This document shows, piece by piece, positions 1 through 7,449 of a stretch of 10,201 nucleotides of DNA. Where the stretch lies: NCBI GenBank assembly GCA_002683395.1, contig NYTG01000024.1:34884-45084 (forward strand), written 5' to 3'. Position numbers and translations under genes: made by a program. Source of the stretch: Halieaceae bacterium. Its GTDB lineage: Bacteria; Pseudomonadota; Gammaproteobacteria; Pseudomonadales; Halieaceae. Under the pieces are notes generated by a model. That model had not been told where the DNA came from. It did not search any database and saw nothing but the letters and a program-made list of their open reading frames with translations. How positions within the stretch are numbered: position 1 is the stretch's first letter; each line of letters starts with the position of its first letter.

Positions 1-749
1 ACTACCGCCTCTGTCAGCGTCTCGCCGAGCTCGTCAATCGTGTAGAGGTCTATGCCCTTTCGATAGCTGGCCGTGAGCACCGCCTCAGCCAGCGACTCGA
101 GCTCTCCGTCACGAGCTGCATCATCCGCCAGCTCCAAGCCTTGCTGTTCGATCACACCCAGCAGGGCTTTTTGATCGGGATATTTTTTAAGCAAAGTGAG
201 TGTTGTGCCGTTATCAATTCCCGGGGTCACTGAGACCCCGGCCTTTAGCGCGGTGCGCTTTGCCTCATCCTTCAAACCGGCTTGCCGCACGGTGCGGGAG
301 CAAGGGCCGATAAAATTAAGCCCGGCTCCCTGCATGGCGGCCACCATCTGTTCGTCTTCAGCCATGAAGCCGTAACCCGCAAAGATGGCGTTGTAACCAT
401 GCTCATGCGCAATACCTATGATGTCGGCAATACGCCGCTCGCGCTCTTCTTTTGTTGCACCACTGTAATCGGGCACCCTGTGGACCCGCTCCGGATCAGT
501 CAGCACGCGAAGTTCGGGCGCTAAGGCGCCGCGATAAACAATCGAATCTTTCTCGGACAGCAGGATTCCGAATTGATTGATGCCCATTTCTGCAAAGACA
601 TCCATGGCTTCCTTGCGAATGGGGCCTCGACAAATAATTAGCGGCTTCAGGTGATCGCAACGAAACTGTTCCGTCCACTCTGATTGGCGCAACTTGCTGC
701 GTCGATCGCCGTGGATCAGCGGATTATTGAGATAGTGTTGGGTGCCCAA
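1..749 (-). CDS. Acyl-CoA carboxylase biotin carboxylase subunit, N-terminal part (cut by window edge)
   Basis: Carboxylates biotin with ATP and bicarbonate; the carboxyl group then passes to the carboxyltransferase encoded just upstream. Only 249 codons are visible; the ATP-grasp core, and any biotinyl domain, lie outside. The fold is recognisable from the N-terminal block LKPLIICRGPIRKEAMDVF (about residues 34-52), the GYGFMAED motif near 125-132 (GYGFLSEN in canonical enzymes) and FIGPCSRTVRQAGLKDEAKR near 146-165, ending a typical AGV-x-x-TPG stretch. The family hallmark NRGEIA is replaced by CRGPIR, so this is a divergent clade. I chose TTG at 749-747 because GGGAGA sits 9 bases before it and no ATG precedes the conserved block; about 33 residues before that block are atypical. 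The gap to the carboxyltransferase stop is 24 bases, implying one operon. Substrate (acetyl-, propionyl- or longer acyl-CoA) cannot be told. Confidence 0.85.
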   Translation of the reverse strand, partial: MGTQHYLNNPLIHGDRRSKLRQSEWTEQFRCDHLKPLIICRGPIRKEAMDVFAEMGINQFGILLSEKDSIVYRGALAPELRVLTDPERVHRVPDYSGATKEERERRIADIIGIAHEHGYNAIFAGYGFMAEDEQMVAAMQGAGLNFIGPCSRTVRQAGLKDEAKRTALKAGVSVTPGIDNGTTLTLLKKYPDQKALLGVIEQQGLELADDAARDGELESLAEAVLTASYRKGIDLYTIDELGETLTEAV

Positions 750-773
750 GTGATCTGCTCTCCCGGCCGTTGA

Positions 774-2495
774 TCAGTGGAATTCGCGCTGAACCGCTTG
801 CATCGGTCCCGGCGTGTAATGTCTTAAGCAAAAGGCCATTTGGGTCGCCAGCGTCTGGCGCAGGTCTGATGGCATCACAATTTCCGAGACCGAACCCAAA
901 CTGAGGGCCTCCTCAGGATTCATGATTTCACGTTCGTATCGCTGCGTCAGCAGTGCCTCTTCGACCTTGATTGCCACATCAACGGCTTCAGCGGCTTCCG
1001 ACAAGGCCTCTGTCTCAGACAAGCCCTGAGCCACCCTCGCCTCAACCTCAGCCTTCAACTGTCCGGCCCGCTTCGAACGAATTTTTTTCAATTCATCTTT
1101 ATAGACAAACTCGACGCCGGCAGGACCCATTACCGCTACCCGCGTGGTCGGAAGCGCTACGACAAAATCTGCCCCGGTTGCGTAGTTATTATAGGAGGCG
1201 TAAGCGCCGCCAAATGCGTTGCGAACCAGCACCAAAAAACGGGGCGTTCTGAGATCGACAATAGCGTCGAGCATTGCCCGACCGGCCTGAACGATTCCAC
1301 GGTGCTCCTGTTCTCTCCCGGGCAGAAACCCCGTCGTGTCCTCAAGGAAAATCACGGGAATGTTATAGAGGTTACAAAAACGAATGAACCGGGCGTTTTT
1401 ATAGGCGGCATCGATATCAATCTGGCCAGAGGCCACTGCCGAATTATTTGCTACGAACCCCACCACGTTGCCACCCATCCGGCCAAACGCCGTGATGGTG
1501 TTTCTGGCTCGATCGGCTTGGGTCTCGAGAAAGTCGCCATGGTCACAAAGTTGCTGTATCAAAATGCTGATGTCGAGAGGCGTATTGAATCCCGTGGGAG
1601 AATTAAAGGCTTTCTGAAGCAGAATATCGATATCCACAGTCTGTCGATCAATGGGATCTGAGGTCTCTCTAAAGGGAGCGATGGATGCGTTGGAGTCAGG
1701 AAGATACCGCAGCAGTTCGCGGACCTTCCTCAGCGCCGCGACTTCATCTTCCACGACAAAATCCGTCACACCGGTCTGGCTGTGCACCTGTGGCCCGCCC
1801 AGCTCATCCGGCGTAACGTCCTCTCCCAATACGCTTTTAACCACTCCGGGGCCGGTAAGCCCAAAAAACGTGTTTTTCGGCTGAATCAAAAAGCTACCCT
1901 GACGAGGTAGATAACTCCCGCCGCCAGCATTGAAGCCAAACATACACATGATGCTGGGCACGATTCCACTGATCTTGCGCAGAGCGGTAAAGGCATCAGC
2001 GTAGCCGTCCAGCCCGCCGACCCCCGCTGGGATATAAGCGCCCGCTGAATCATTCAAACCCACTACCGGAATGTGCCGCTTAGCCGCCAACTCAAAGAGT
2101 CGCGCCAGTTTTTTCCCGTTGGTAGCGTCCATCGAACCGGCGCGAACGGTAAAGTCATGTCCGTATACCGCTACATCACGGCCATCCACCGAAATAATGG
2201 CGGTGACTAACGATGCCCCGTCGAGGTTGGGGCCCCAGTTCTGATACAAAACGTGTGGCGCCTCGTCGGCGAGAAAACGGATTCGCTCCCATACCGTCAT
2301 TCTCCCCTTGAGGTGCTGCCGTTGGCGATTCGCAGGCCCCGCCGCGACATAGGGTTTCTCCCGTAACTCAGCGCCTCGCTTGAGCGTTGCTTCGTAGCGG
2401 CCCGCTTCAGCCTGCTCAGCCACTGCGTTGGCAAAGGGGTTTTCCAGTGACACGGCCGCCCCCTTCTGAACGCCCTCTTCGGTACCATTATTCAT
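774..2495 (-). CDS. Acyl-CoA carboxylase carboxyltransferase (beta) subunit
   Basis: Cytosolic enzyme of 573 residues that transfers the carboxyl group from carboxybiotin to an acyl-CoA. Both crotonase-like halves of the PccB/AccD family are present. The N half has LNDSAGAYIPAGVGGLDGYADAF (starting near 148) and FGFNAGGGSYLPRQG near 186-200. The C half has VGFVANN near 345, DIDAAYKNARFIRFCN near 360-375, DTTGFLPG near 386-393, RNAFGGAYASY near 425-435 and the VAVMGPAG motif near 453-460. Oddities: NDSAGAY replaces the usual DSGGAR, and a charged, Ala-rich helical stretch of about 45 residues follows KDELKK near 467, making it longer than the usual 510-540. ATG at 2495 follows GAGAG at 7 bases spacing. 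It is first of a pair with the biotin carboxylase gene 24 bases downstream. Acyl substrate is unknown; propionyl-, acetyl- or another acyl-CoA all remain possible. Confidence 0.93.
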   Translation of the reverse strand: MNNGTEEGVQKGAAVSLENPFANAVAEQAEAGRYEATLKRGAELREKPYVAAGPANRQRQHLKGRMTVWERIRFLADEAPHVLYQNWGPNLDGASLVTAIISVDGRDVAVYGHDFTVRAGSMDATNGKKLARLFELAAKRHIPVVGLNDSAGAYIPAGVGGLDGYADAFTALRKISGIVPSIMCMFGFNAGGGSYLPRQGSFLIQPKNTFFGLTGPGVVKSVLGEDVTPDELGGPQVHSQTGVTDFVVEDEVAALRKVRELLRYLPDSNASIAPFRETSDPIDRQTVDIDILLQKAFNSPTGFNTPLDISILIQQLCDHGDFLETQADRARNTITAFGRMGGNVVGFVANNSAVASGQIDIDAAYKNARFIRFCNLYNIPVIFLEDTTGFLPGREQEHRGIVQAGRAMLDAIVDLRTPRFLVLVRNAFGGAYASYNNYATGADFVVALPTTRVAVMGPAGVEFVYKDELKKIRSKRAGQLKAEVEARVAQGLSETEALSEAAEAVDVAIKVEEALLTQRYEREIMNPEEALSLGSVSEIVMPSDLRQTLATQMAFCLRHYTPGPMQAVQREFH

Positions 2496-2583
2496 GAGTG
2501 AACTCTCAGATTTGCTGCAAAGTCTGCGCCAGCCCCCTCAGGGCAGTTTTGACGACGCATCGCCGCTCTGTGCACAGGCCGTG

Positions 2584-2613
2584 ACATTACTTATCCTTGC
2601 ACATTGCTGTCAA
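2584..2613 (-). promoter_or_regulatory. Candidate sigma-70 promoter of the carboxylase operon
   Basis: Read on the minus strand, a perfect -35 box TTGACA (2613-2608) is followed after 18 bases by TAATGT (2589-2584), which keeps the T, A and final T of a -10 box. Initiation near 2577 would give a leader of about 80 bases before the carboxyltransferase ATG. On the opposite strand TTTAAT at 2614-2619, five of six matches to a -10 box, abuts this -35 box and could belong to pabB, although its own -35 is poor. The two divergent promoters would then overlap and compete. Confidence 0.45.
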
Positions 2614-2642
2614 TTTAATCCCTAACGCCTATAGGGGTATGT

Positions 2643-4007
2643 ATGGCTGTATACGGCCAAGTCATTGCTCTCGACTACACCCCCAGCCTAATGGGGTGGG
2701 CGGATCATTTTGCCCGGTTACCTGGATTCGTATATCTGGACAGCGGTTCGGGCCAGACCGATGCAGAAATGGAGATTGTGGCGGCGCTGCCGACGACGAG
2801 CCATCGGTTGCAGAGTTATTCGGGAAACCTGAATAAATGGATGACCGCGATTGAAGCCGATATTGAGAAGGGGGTCGTCGGATACGACATCATCGGCTCG
2901 TCAGCCACTTTTACCGGCTGCGTGTCCATTGGCGCGTTGGATTATGACTCGGCCGCCGAGCGCCTGACGGGCCAGTCTCGCAACCCCTCACGCTCCATGG
3001 CGGGCATTTTCCACTGGTTGCTGGTGACCCACCGGAAAACCGCTTCGACGGAGATACTTTTTCACCCCGATTGCCCCGATCCGATTCGCAGGCAGGTTTG
3101 CACCGTTGTCGACTCAAAGCAGCCGTTGGAACCTCGGGGTTACAGGCTATCTACGCGCTTTCGAACGGCGATCAGCAAGCCTCAATATCAGGCGCATATC
3201 GAGCGCATTCAGGACTATATTCTGGCGGGCGATTGCTACCAGGTTAACTATGCACAGCGCTTTGAAACCGAGCTGCAGGGTGATCCGTGGTCTGCATACC
3301 GCGCCACAAGAGGGAAGCTCGCGGGCGGATTTTCGGGATTTGTGCGGACGGCTTCAGACCACGCCATCCTATCGTTGTCCCCCGAACGCTTCCTCCGCAT
3401 TCAGCAGGGAGTGGTCACCACACAGCCTATTAAGGGCACCGCACCCAGACACACTGACCCCACCCTCGATGCAGAGCTTGCCGCATCACTACTTAATTCT
3501 GAAAAAGATCGGGCTGAGAATGTCATGATCACCGACCTGCTTCGCAACGATATCGGACAATTTTGCGAAACGGGAACCGTTACGGTGTCTGAACTGTGTG
3601 GACTTCATAGTTTCGGCAACGTGCACCACCTCATCAGCACCGTTGAGGGACGTCTTGCTCCTCAAGTTAGTGCAGGCCAGATGCTGCTCGCGACGTCACC
3701 CGGGGGGTCGATTACGGGAGCACCTAAAAAGCGGGCTGTCGAAATTATTGCTGAACTGGAGCCCTATCCCAGAGGCGCCTACTGCGGCTCACTATTTGTC
3801 TTGGCCGGGCGAGACTGGCTGCAGAGCAGCATCGCCATCCGGACCCTCGAGGTGACCGGCAACACGCTGCATTGCTGGGGGGGCGGCGGAATCACTGCAA
3901 GCTCGCACTGGGCGGCGGAGTACCAAGAAACCATTGATAAGGTGGGGCCAATAATGGCGACGCTGGAAGCGGCGGATCAGTGCTCGGGCAACTCAATCCC
4001 TTCGTAG
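2643..4007 (+). CDS. pabB: Aminodeoxychorismate synthase component I (PabB)
   Basis: Makes 4-amino-4-deoxychorismate from chorismate and ammonia, with the glutaminase PabA supplying ammonia, in the p-aminobenzoate branch of folate synthesis (cytosol). The 454-residue length matches E. coli PabB (453). The chorismate-binding domain carries GDCYQVNYAQRF (196-207), SLSPERF (244-250), PIKGT (262-266), KDRAENVMITDLLRNDIG (288-305), PGGSITGAPKKRAVEIIAEL (353-372), YCGS (380-383) and YQETIDKV (427-434). PIKGT contains the lysine (K264) that forms the covalent intermediate in PabB; anthranilate synthase TrpE has PIAGT there, so this is PabB rather than TrpE. The N-terminal 170 residues are weakly conserved, as usual. 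ATG at 2643 is preceded by AGGGG 5 bases upstream. No pabA or pabC is adjacent. Its last 31 bases overlap the end of convergent cysB. Confidence 0.96.
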   Translation: MAVYGQVIALDYTPSLMGWADHFARLPGFVYLDSGSGQTDAEMEIVAALPTTSHRLQSYSGNLNKWMTAIEADIEKGVVGYDIIGSSATFTGCVSIGALDYDSAAERLTGQSRNPSRSMAGIFHWLLVTHRKTASTEILFHPDCPDPIRRQVCTVVDSKQPLEPRGYRLSTRFRTAISKPQYQAHIERIQDYILAGDCYQVNYAQRFETELQGDPWSAYRATRGKLAGGFSGFVRTASDHAILSLSPERFLRIQQGVVTTQPIKGTAPRHTDPTLDAELAASLLNSEKDRAENVMITDLLRNDIGQFCETGTVTVSELCGLHSFGNVHHLISTVEGRLAPQVSAGQMLLATSPGGSITGAPKKRAVEIIAELEPYPRGAYCGSLFVLAGRDWLQSSIAIRTLEVTGNTLHCWGGGGITASSHWAAEYQETIDKVGPIMATLEAADQCSGNSIPS

Positions 4008-4951
4008 AGGGCAATGCGATCTGTCAGCTTGGCTCTTGAGAGCGCTTCCTGCACGAGATCGCGGCCGAGATGAGGCGCCAGCTCGTGAATAAAATCATGC
4101 ATATAACCGCGTAAAAACGTGCCCTTGCGAAAACCAAGGCTGGTCACTGAGCTGGCAAATAAATGTGATACATCGATTTTCACCAGATCCGAATCCAATG
4201 GCAGGTCATAGGCCATACCGGCTATTAAACCAATACCCAGACCCAACCGGACATAGGTTTTGATGACGTCAGAGTCAACGGCAGTAAACACTACCCGGGG
4301 AGTCAGCCCACGGTCACTGAAGGCCTCATCCAGCTTTGAGCGGCCCGTGAAGCCCGTGGTGTAGGTCACGATTGAGTATTCTGCGATTGCCTCCAACGAG
4401 CAGTGCTCAAGGGTTACCAACGGGTGCCCCTGCGGCACGACAACACACCGATTCCAGCGGTAACACGGTAGCGTAATCAGACTCGAAAACTGATTAAGCG
4501 CTTCCGTTGCGATCACAAAATCAACCTCACCGTCGGCCGCCATTTGAGCGACCTGCGGCGGGGTGCCCTGCTTCATAACGAGGGAAACATCGGGGTAGCG
4601 GGCCATGAAACGTTGAATGACTACCGGCAACACATATCGTGCCTGCGTATGCGTCGTCGCAATAGAAAGCGTACCCGAGGTTTCATCGGAGAATTCCTGC
4701 GCCACTCGCTTAATCGAATCTGCTTTGCGGAGGATTTCACTCGCCAGGTCGAGAATAACCTCTCCCGCCGGAGTGACATGCGTCAGATGCTTTCCACTTC
4801 GCGCGAAGATTTCGACCCCCAGCTCGTCCTCAAGCAGACGTATTTGCTTGCTGATTCCGGGTTGCGATGTAAACAAGCTCTGCGCCGTGGCCGACACGTT
4901 GAGATCGTGGTGCGCCACCTCCCAAATGTACCTTAGCTGCTGTAGCTTCAC
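3977..4951 (-). CDS. cysB: LysR-type transcriptional regulator CysB
   Basis: Master activator of sulfate assimilation and cysteine synthesis, induced by N-acetylserine, antagonised by sulfide or thiosulfate in enterics, and known there to repress its own gene. The 324 residues equal the enteric length. The N-terminal winged helix-turn-helix (about 1-60) contains TSQPGISKQIRLLEDELG (28-45) and FARSGKHLTHVTPAG (49-63). The effector domain keeps the ligand pocket residues known from Klebsiella CysB: T100, T102 and Q103 in ATTHTQARY, T149 in IATEAL, and T202 in GFTGRS. VVFTAVDSDVIKTYVRLGLG (220-239) is also diagnostic. Start is GTG at 4951-4949, fixed by the conserved MKLQQLRYI opening. A GGAGAGG ribosome site lies 11 bases upstream inside an inverted repeat. 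Unlike Pseudomonas, where cysB neighbours cysH, no other sulfate gene is adjacent. It overlaps the 3' end of pabB. Confidence 0.97.
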   Translation of the reverse strand: MKLQQLRYIWEVAHHDLNVSATAQSLFTSQPGISKQIRLLEDELGVEIFARSGKHLTHVTPAGEVILDLASEILRKADSIKRVAQEFSDETSGTLSIATTHTQARYVLPVVIQRFMARYPDVSLVMKQGTPPQVAQMAADGEVDFVIATEALNQFSSLITLPCYRWNRCVVVPQGHPLVTLEHCSLEAIAEYSIVTYTTGFTGRSKLDEAFSDRGLTPRVVFTAVDSDVIKTYVRLGLGIGLIAGMAYDLPLDSDLVKIDVSHLFASSVTSLGFRKGTFLRGYMHDFIHELAPHLGRDLVQEALSRAKLTDRIALYEGIELPEH

Positions 4952-4955
4952 GCCC

Positions 4956-4968
4956 GAGAGGTCCTCTC
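4956..4968 (-). repeat. Inverted repeat over the cysB ribosome binding site
   Basis: GAGAGG-A-CCTCTC is a perfect 13-base palindrome ending 4 bases before the cysB GTG. Its left arm on the minus strand is the Shine-Dalgarno sequence. In RNA it can fold as a 5-bp stem GAGAG/CTCTC with loop GAC, which would hide the ribosome site; in DNA it could be an operator. Regulatory use is inference. Confidence 0.4.
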
Positions 4969-4978
4969 CAATGCACCC

Positions 4979-5007
4979 ATTTTGACAAAACCTTACTCCC
5001 CTTTCAC
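4979..5007 (-). promoter_or_regulatory. Candidate cysB promoter
   Basis: On the minus strand GTGAAA (5007-5002, four of six matches to the -35 consensus) and CAAAAT (4984-4979, four of six matches to the -10 consensus) are separated by exactly 17 bases. Initiation near 4972 would place the start just before the palindrome at 4956-4968, giving a leader of about 20 bases. Just upstream, 5034-5065 is AT-rich and contains TTAATTT/AAATTAA and AGCGA/TCGCT inverted repeats spanning the end of the nucleotidase gene. Matches are moderate. Confidence 0.3.
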
Positions 5008-5056
5008 CTCACTGACCACCAAAAAGGAATAAGTGTTAATTTTTTTATAAGCGAAA

Positions 5057-5959
5057 TTAATCGCTGTTGGCTACTCCATGAGGCACGTGACCGGTCGGCA
5101 CGTGACCGGCCGCATCGCGGCAATGGACCTGCTGATCGTCAAAGAATACATCCGCTCGGTATGCCTTCAGAAACTCTGTTTTGGTCAGGCCACCCAGAAA
5201 AATGGATTCATCGATCCGCACATCCCACGCTCGCAGGGTTCGGATAACCCGCTCGTGAGCCGGTGCCGAGCGGGCCGTCACCAGCGCGGTCCGAATGGGC
5301 GGGTGCGCGTCGGGCAATGCCTGCTGCAACCGCTGTAAGGATGCGAGAAAGTTTTTAAACGGACCACCCATTAGCGGCTGCTTGCGCGCCGCATCCTCGC
5401 TGGCGGCAAAAGCATCCAGACCTTCTCGCTTATAAATTTGCTCCGCTTCATCAGAGAAGAGCACCGCATCGCCATCAAAGGCAAACCGCAGCTGGTCATC
5501 TCCTGTCCCACCCGCCGCATTAGAGACTAGGGTGGCGGCCGCAACACCATGATCCAAAGCCACCCGAACATCGCCGCCCTCCGCGGAGAGAAACAGCTGG
5601 CACCCGAATGCCTCGATGTAACGCCATGGCGGCTCACCGCCGCAAAAAGCCGCGCGGGTGATACCCAGTTCGTGATGCTCGATGGAGTTGAACACGCGAA
5701 GGCCCGTGTCGGCGCTATTACGCGACAATAGGATCACCTCGATGCCCAATGAGTCAGGTAATTGCGTATTCAGCGCGAGCAGTTTTTTTACCATCGGGAA
5801 GGCCTGCCCCGGCTCCAGGATCTCCTCCTCTTTCTCGATCTGGTAATCAGAGTAAGCCTCCAACCCGTCCTGCTCGAAAATCCGGTGCGCGTCATCAAGA
5901 TTGAACAGTGCGCGCGAGGAGATCGCGATCACCAATTTTTGCGCATTGCTGTCACCCAC
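5057..5959 (-). CDS. 5'-nucleotidase, cytosolic cN-I-like family
   Basis: Expected to dephosphorylate nucleoside 5'-monophosphates in the cytosol; the family (PF06189-type) is related to vertebrate cytosolic nucleotidase I and has a HAD-like core. Recognised from VIAISSRALFNLDDAHRIFE (10-29), GLEAYSDYQ (32-40), LEPGQAFPMVKKLLALN (48-64), VILLSRNSADTGLRVFNSIE (75-94), ITRAAFCGGEPPWRYIEAF (100-118) and FDGDAVLFSDE (161-171), where D162 and D164 resemble the HAD nucleophile pair, plus FFDDQ (272-276) as the late acidic motif. At 300 residues it looks complete. Start is GTG at 5959-5957: the AAGAGG ribosome site lies 10 bases upstream, inside the end of the symporter gene, and no in-frame ATG precedes the conserved core. 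Only 5 bases separate it from the symporter stop, so the two are probably co-transcribed and translationally coupled. The C-terminal 20 residues carry a duplicated GHVP. Physiological substrate unknown. Confidence 0.9.
   Translation of the reverse strand: MGDSNAQKLVIAISSRALFNLDDAHRIFEQDGLEAYSDYQIEKEEEILEPGQAFPMVKKLLALNTQLPDSLGIEVILLSRNSADTGLRVFNSIEHHELGITRAAFCGGEPPWRYIEAFGCQLFLSAEGGDVRVALDHGVAAATLVSNAAGGTGDDQLRFAFDGDAVLFSDEAEQIYKREGLDAFAASEDAARKQPLMGGPFKNFLASLQRLQQALPDAHPPIRTALVTARSAPAHERVIRTLRAWDVRIDESIFLGGLTKTEFLKAYRADVFFDDQQVHCRDAAGHVPTGHVPHGVANSD
5082..5109. repeat. Two-copy 15-base tandem repeat in the nucleotidase C-terminus
   Basis: GGCACGTGACCGG occurs at 5082-5094 and again at 5097-5109, period 15 bases, in frame with the minus-strand gene. 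It encodes the duplicated pentapeptide GHVPT-GHVPH near residues 285-294, after the last conserved motif. Each copy holds the palindrome CACGTG. The period of exactly five codons suggests a recent in-frame slippage or duplication at a tolerant protein end. Confidence 0.75.
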
Positions 5960-5964
5960 GAAGA

Positions 5965-7311
5965 TCAGGCCTCTTGAGCGGCGGCCGACCGCCGCCTGAA
6001 ATAGTCGCGGGAAAGCTTGAACACAACAGGCGATAAAAGTAGTAGTGCAATCAGATTCGGAATCGCCATAAACGCATTGAGCGTATCAGCGACCAGCCAG
6101 ATCAGGCCAAGATCGGTGCCGGCACCCACGGGAATGGCGAGCACCCAGAGGACCCGAAAAGGCAAAATGCCTTTGGTACCAAATAAGTAGACGACGCAGC
6201 GCTCGCCATAAAACGACCAGCCAATCATTGTGGTCGTGGCGAAGAGCACCACCCCCAGCGTGACAACCAGTTCACCGCCGGGTAACGCAGAACCGAAGGC
6301 TGAGGCCGTCAGGCTTGCCCCTGAGATGCCCGAATCTAGGACGCCGGTTAGCATGATCACGAGCCCGGTCATTGTGCAGACCACCAGGGTATCGATAAAC
6401 GTCCCCAGCATGGCTACCAACCCCTGCTCTACCGGCTCGTTCGTTTTAGCTGCAGCATGCGCAATCGGCGCACTACCCAGGCCCGCCTCGTTGGAAAAGA
6501 TGCCCCGCGCAACGCCGAACCTGATGGCTGCCCACACCGTAGCACCGGCAAATCCCCCCGTCGCGGCGGCGCCGCTGAATGCACTAGAAACAATAGTTCT
6601 CAGCGCCTCCGGCACCTCGTCGAAGTGCATGCCAATCACGATCGCACTCATTGCAATGTAGGCAATAGCCATTGCAGGGACCACTGCACTGGCCGTGGCA
6701 GCGATCCGCTGGATGCCACCCAGAATCACGGCCCCCACCACCACCATCAAGATGCCACCCGTTAGCGCCCAGGGCACCTGAAACTGATCGCTCAGCACCT
6801 GCGCCACTGAGTTTGACTGAACTGTATTGGCGAGGCCAAAGCCCGCCATGCTGCCGAACAGGGCAAAAGCGGCCCCCAGTAACGCGTAACGAGGTCCCAG
6901 GCCGTTGCGGATGTAATACATGGGTCCACCGCTGTAGCCCCCTCTGTCGTCCTGCTCGCGGTATCGCACCGCCAGTACCGCCTCGGCGTACTTCATTGCC
7001 ATACCAAACAAAGCAGTGAGCCACATCCAGAACAACGCACCGGGCCCACCTAGCGTGATAGCGGTCGCCACGCCCGCGATATTCCCCGTCCCGATCGTCG
7101 CACTGAGCGAGGTCATTAGCGCCCTGAAAGGGGGGATATCTCCCTCACCCTGCCCCTGAAACCCACCTAGCAGCAACCGAAAGGCAAACACAAGTCGGCG
7201 CCACGTCAGAAACCCCAAGCCAAGCGTGAGGAAAACCCCGGTGCCTAGCAGCAACACCTGCATCGGCACACCCCACGCCCAGGCATTGATTTCAACGATG
7301 AAGGCTTCCAT
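5965..7311 (-). CDS. Alanine/glycine:cation symporter (AGCS) family transporter
   Basis: Inner-membrane secondary transporter of 448 residues that takes up small neutral amino acids, classically alanine or glycine, with sodium or protons. Family signatures are SLSATIGTGNIAGVATAI (68-85), GGPGALFWMWLTALFGMAMK (88-107), GGPMYYIRNGLG (128-139) and GIFSNEAGLGSAPIAHAAAK (270-289). Hydrophobic segments are spread over the whole length, compatible with the roughly 11 helices of the family; a short basic tail FKLSRDYFRRR (431-441) follows the last one. ATG at 7311 follows TAAGGGG at 10 bases. It is the first gene of a pair with the nucleotidase 5 bases downstream. The 138 bases before it, back to the desulfhydrase stop, show no clear terminator and only a weak promoter-like pair, so reading from the upstream genes is possible. 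The desulfhydrase upstream hints at sulfur or D-amino acids as substrates, but this is inference. Confidence 0.95.
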   Translation of the reverse strand: MEAFIVEINAWAWGVPMQVLLLGTGVFLTLGLGFLTWRRLVFAFRLLLGGFQGQGEGDIPPFRALMTSLSATIGTGNIAGVATAITLGGPGALFWMWLTALFGMAMKYAEAVLAVRYREQDDRGGYSGGPMYYIRNGLGPRYALLGAAFALFGSMAGFGLANTVQSNSVAQVLSDQFQVPWALTGGILMVVVGAVILGGIQRIAATASAVVPAMAIAYIAMSAIVIGMHFDEVPEALRTIVSSAFSGAAATGGFAGATVWAAIRFGVARGIFSNEAGLGSAPIAHAAAKTNEPVEQGLVAMLGTFIDTLVVCTMTGLVIMLTGVLDSGISGASLTASAFGSALPGGELVVTLGVVLFATTTMIGWSFYGERCVVYLFGTKGILPFRVLWVLAIPVGAGTDLGLIWLVADTLNAFMAIPNLIALLLLSPVVFKLSRDYFRRRSAAAQEA

Positions 7312-7449
7312 TCAGCTATTACCCCTTATGGCGCAGAGACGTCTGAGCATATCAGCGCAGCCCTCGCGATGACCAATGCCCGCGCTCTGCAGGAGAGTTT
7401 GAGTGCCACGATACGTGATGTCGCTCGAGACGACGCGCTGTCAGATGGC

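Noticed and set aside
282..678. Short frames on both strands over the left edge (282-524 plus, 496-678 minus)
   Set aside because: They lie in other frames of the biotin carboxylase gene, whose conserved motifs read continuously through the region.
2643..4007. Annotation as anthranilate synthase component I (TrpE)
   Set aside because: PIKGT with its lysine and the PabB-like length point to PabB; TrpE has PIAGT.
5041..5065. AGCGA/TCGCT hairpin at the end of the nucleotidase gene as its terminator
   Set aside because: In the gene's direction the stem is followed by TATAAAAAAA, not a T-run, and the stem is only 5 bp.
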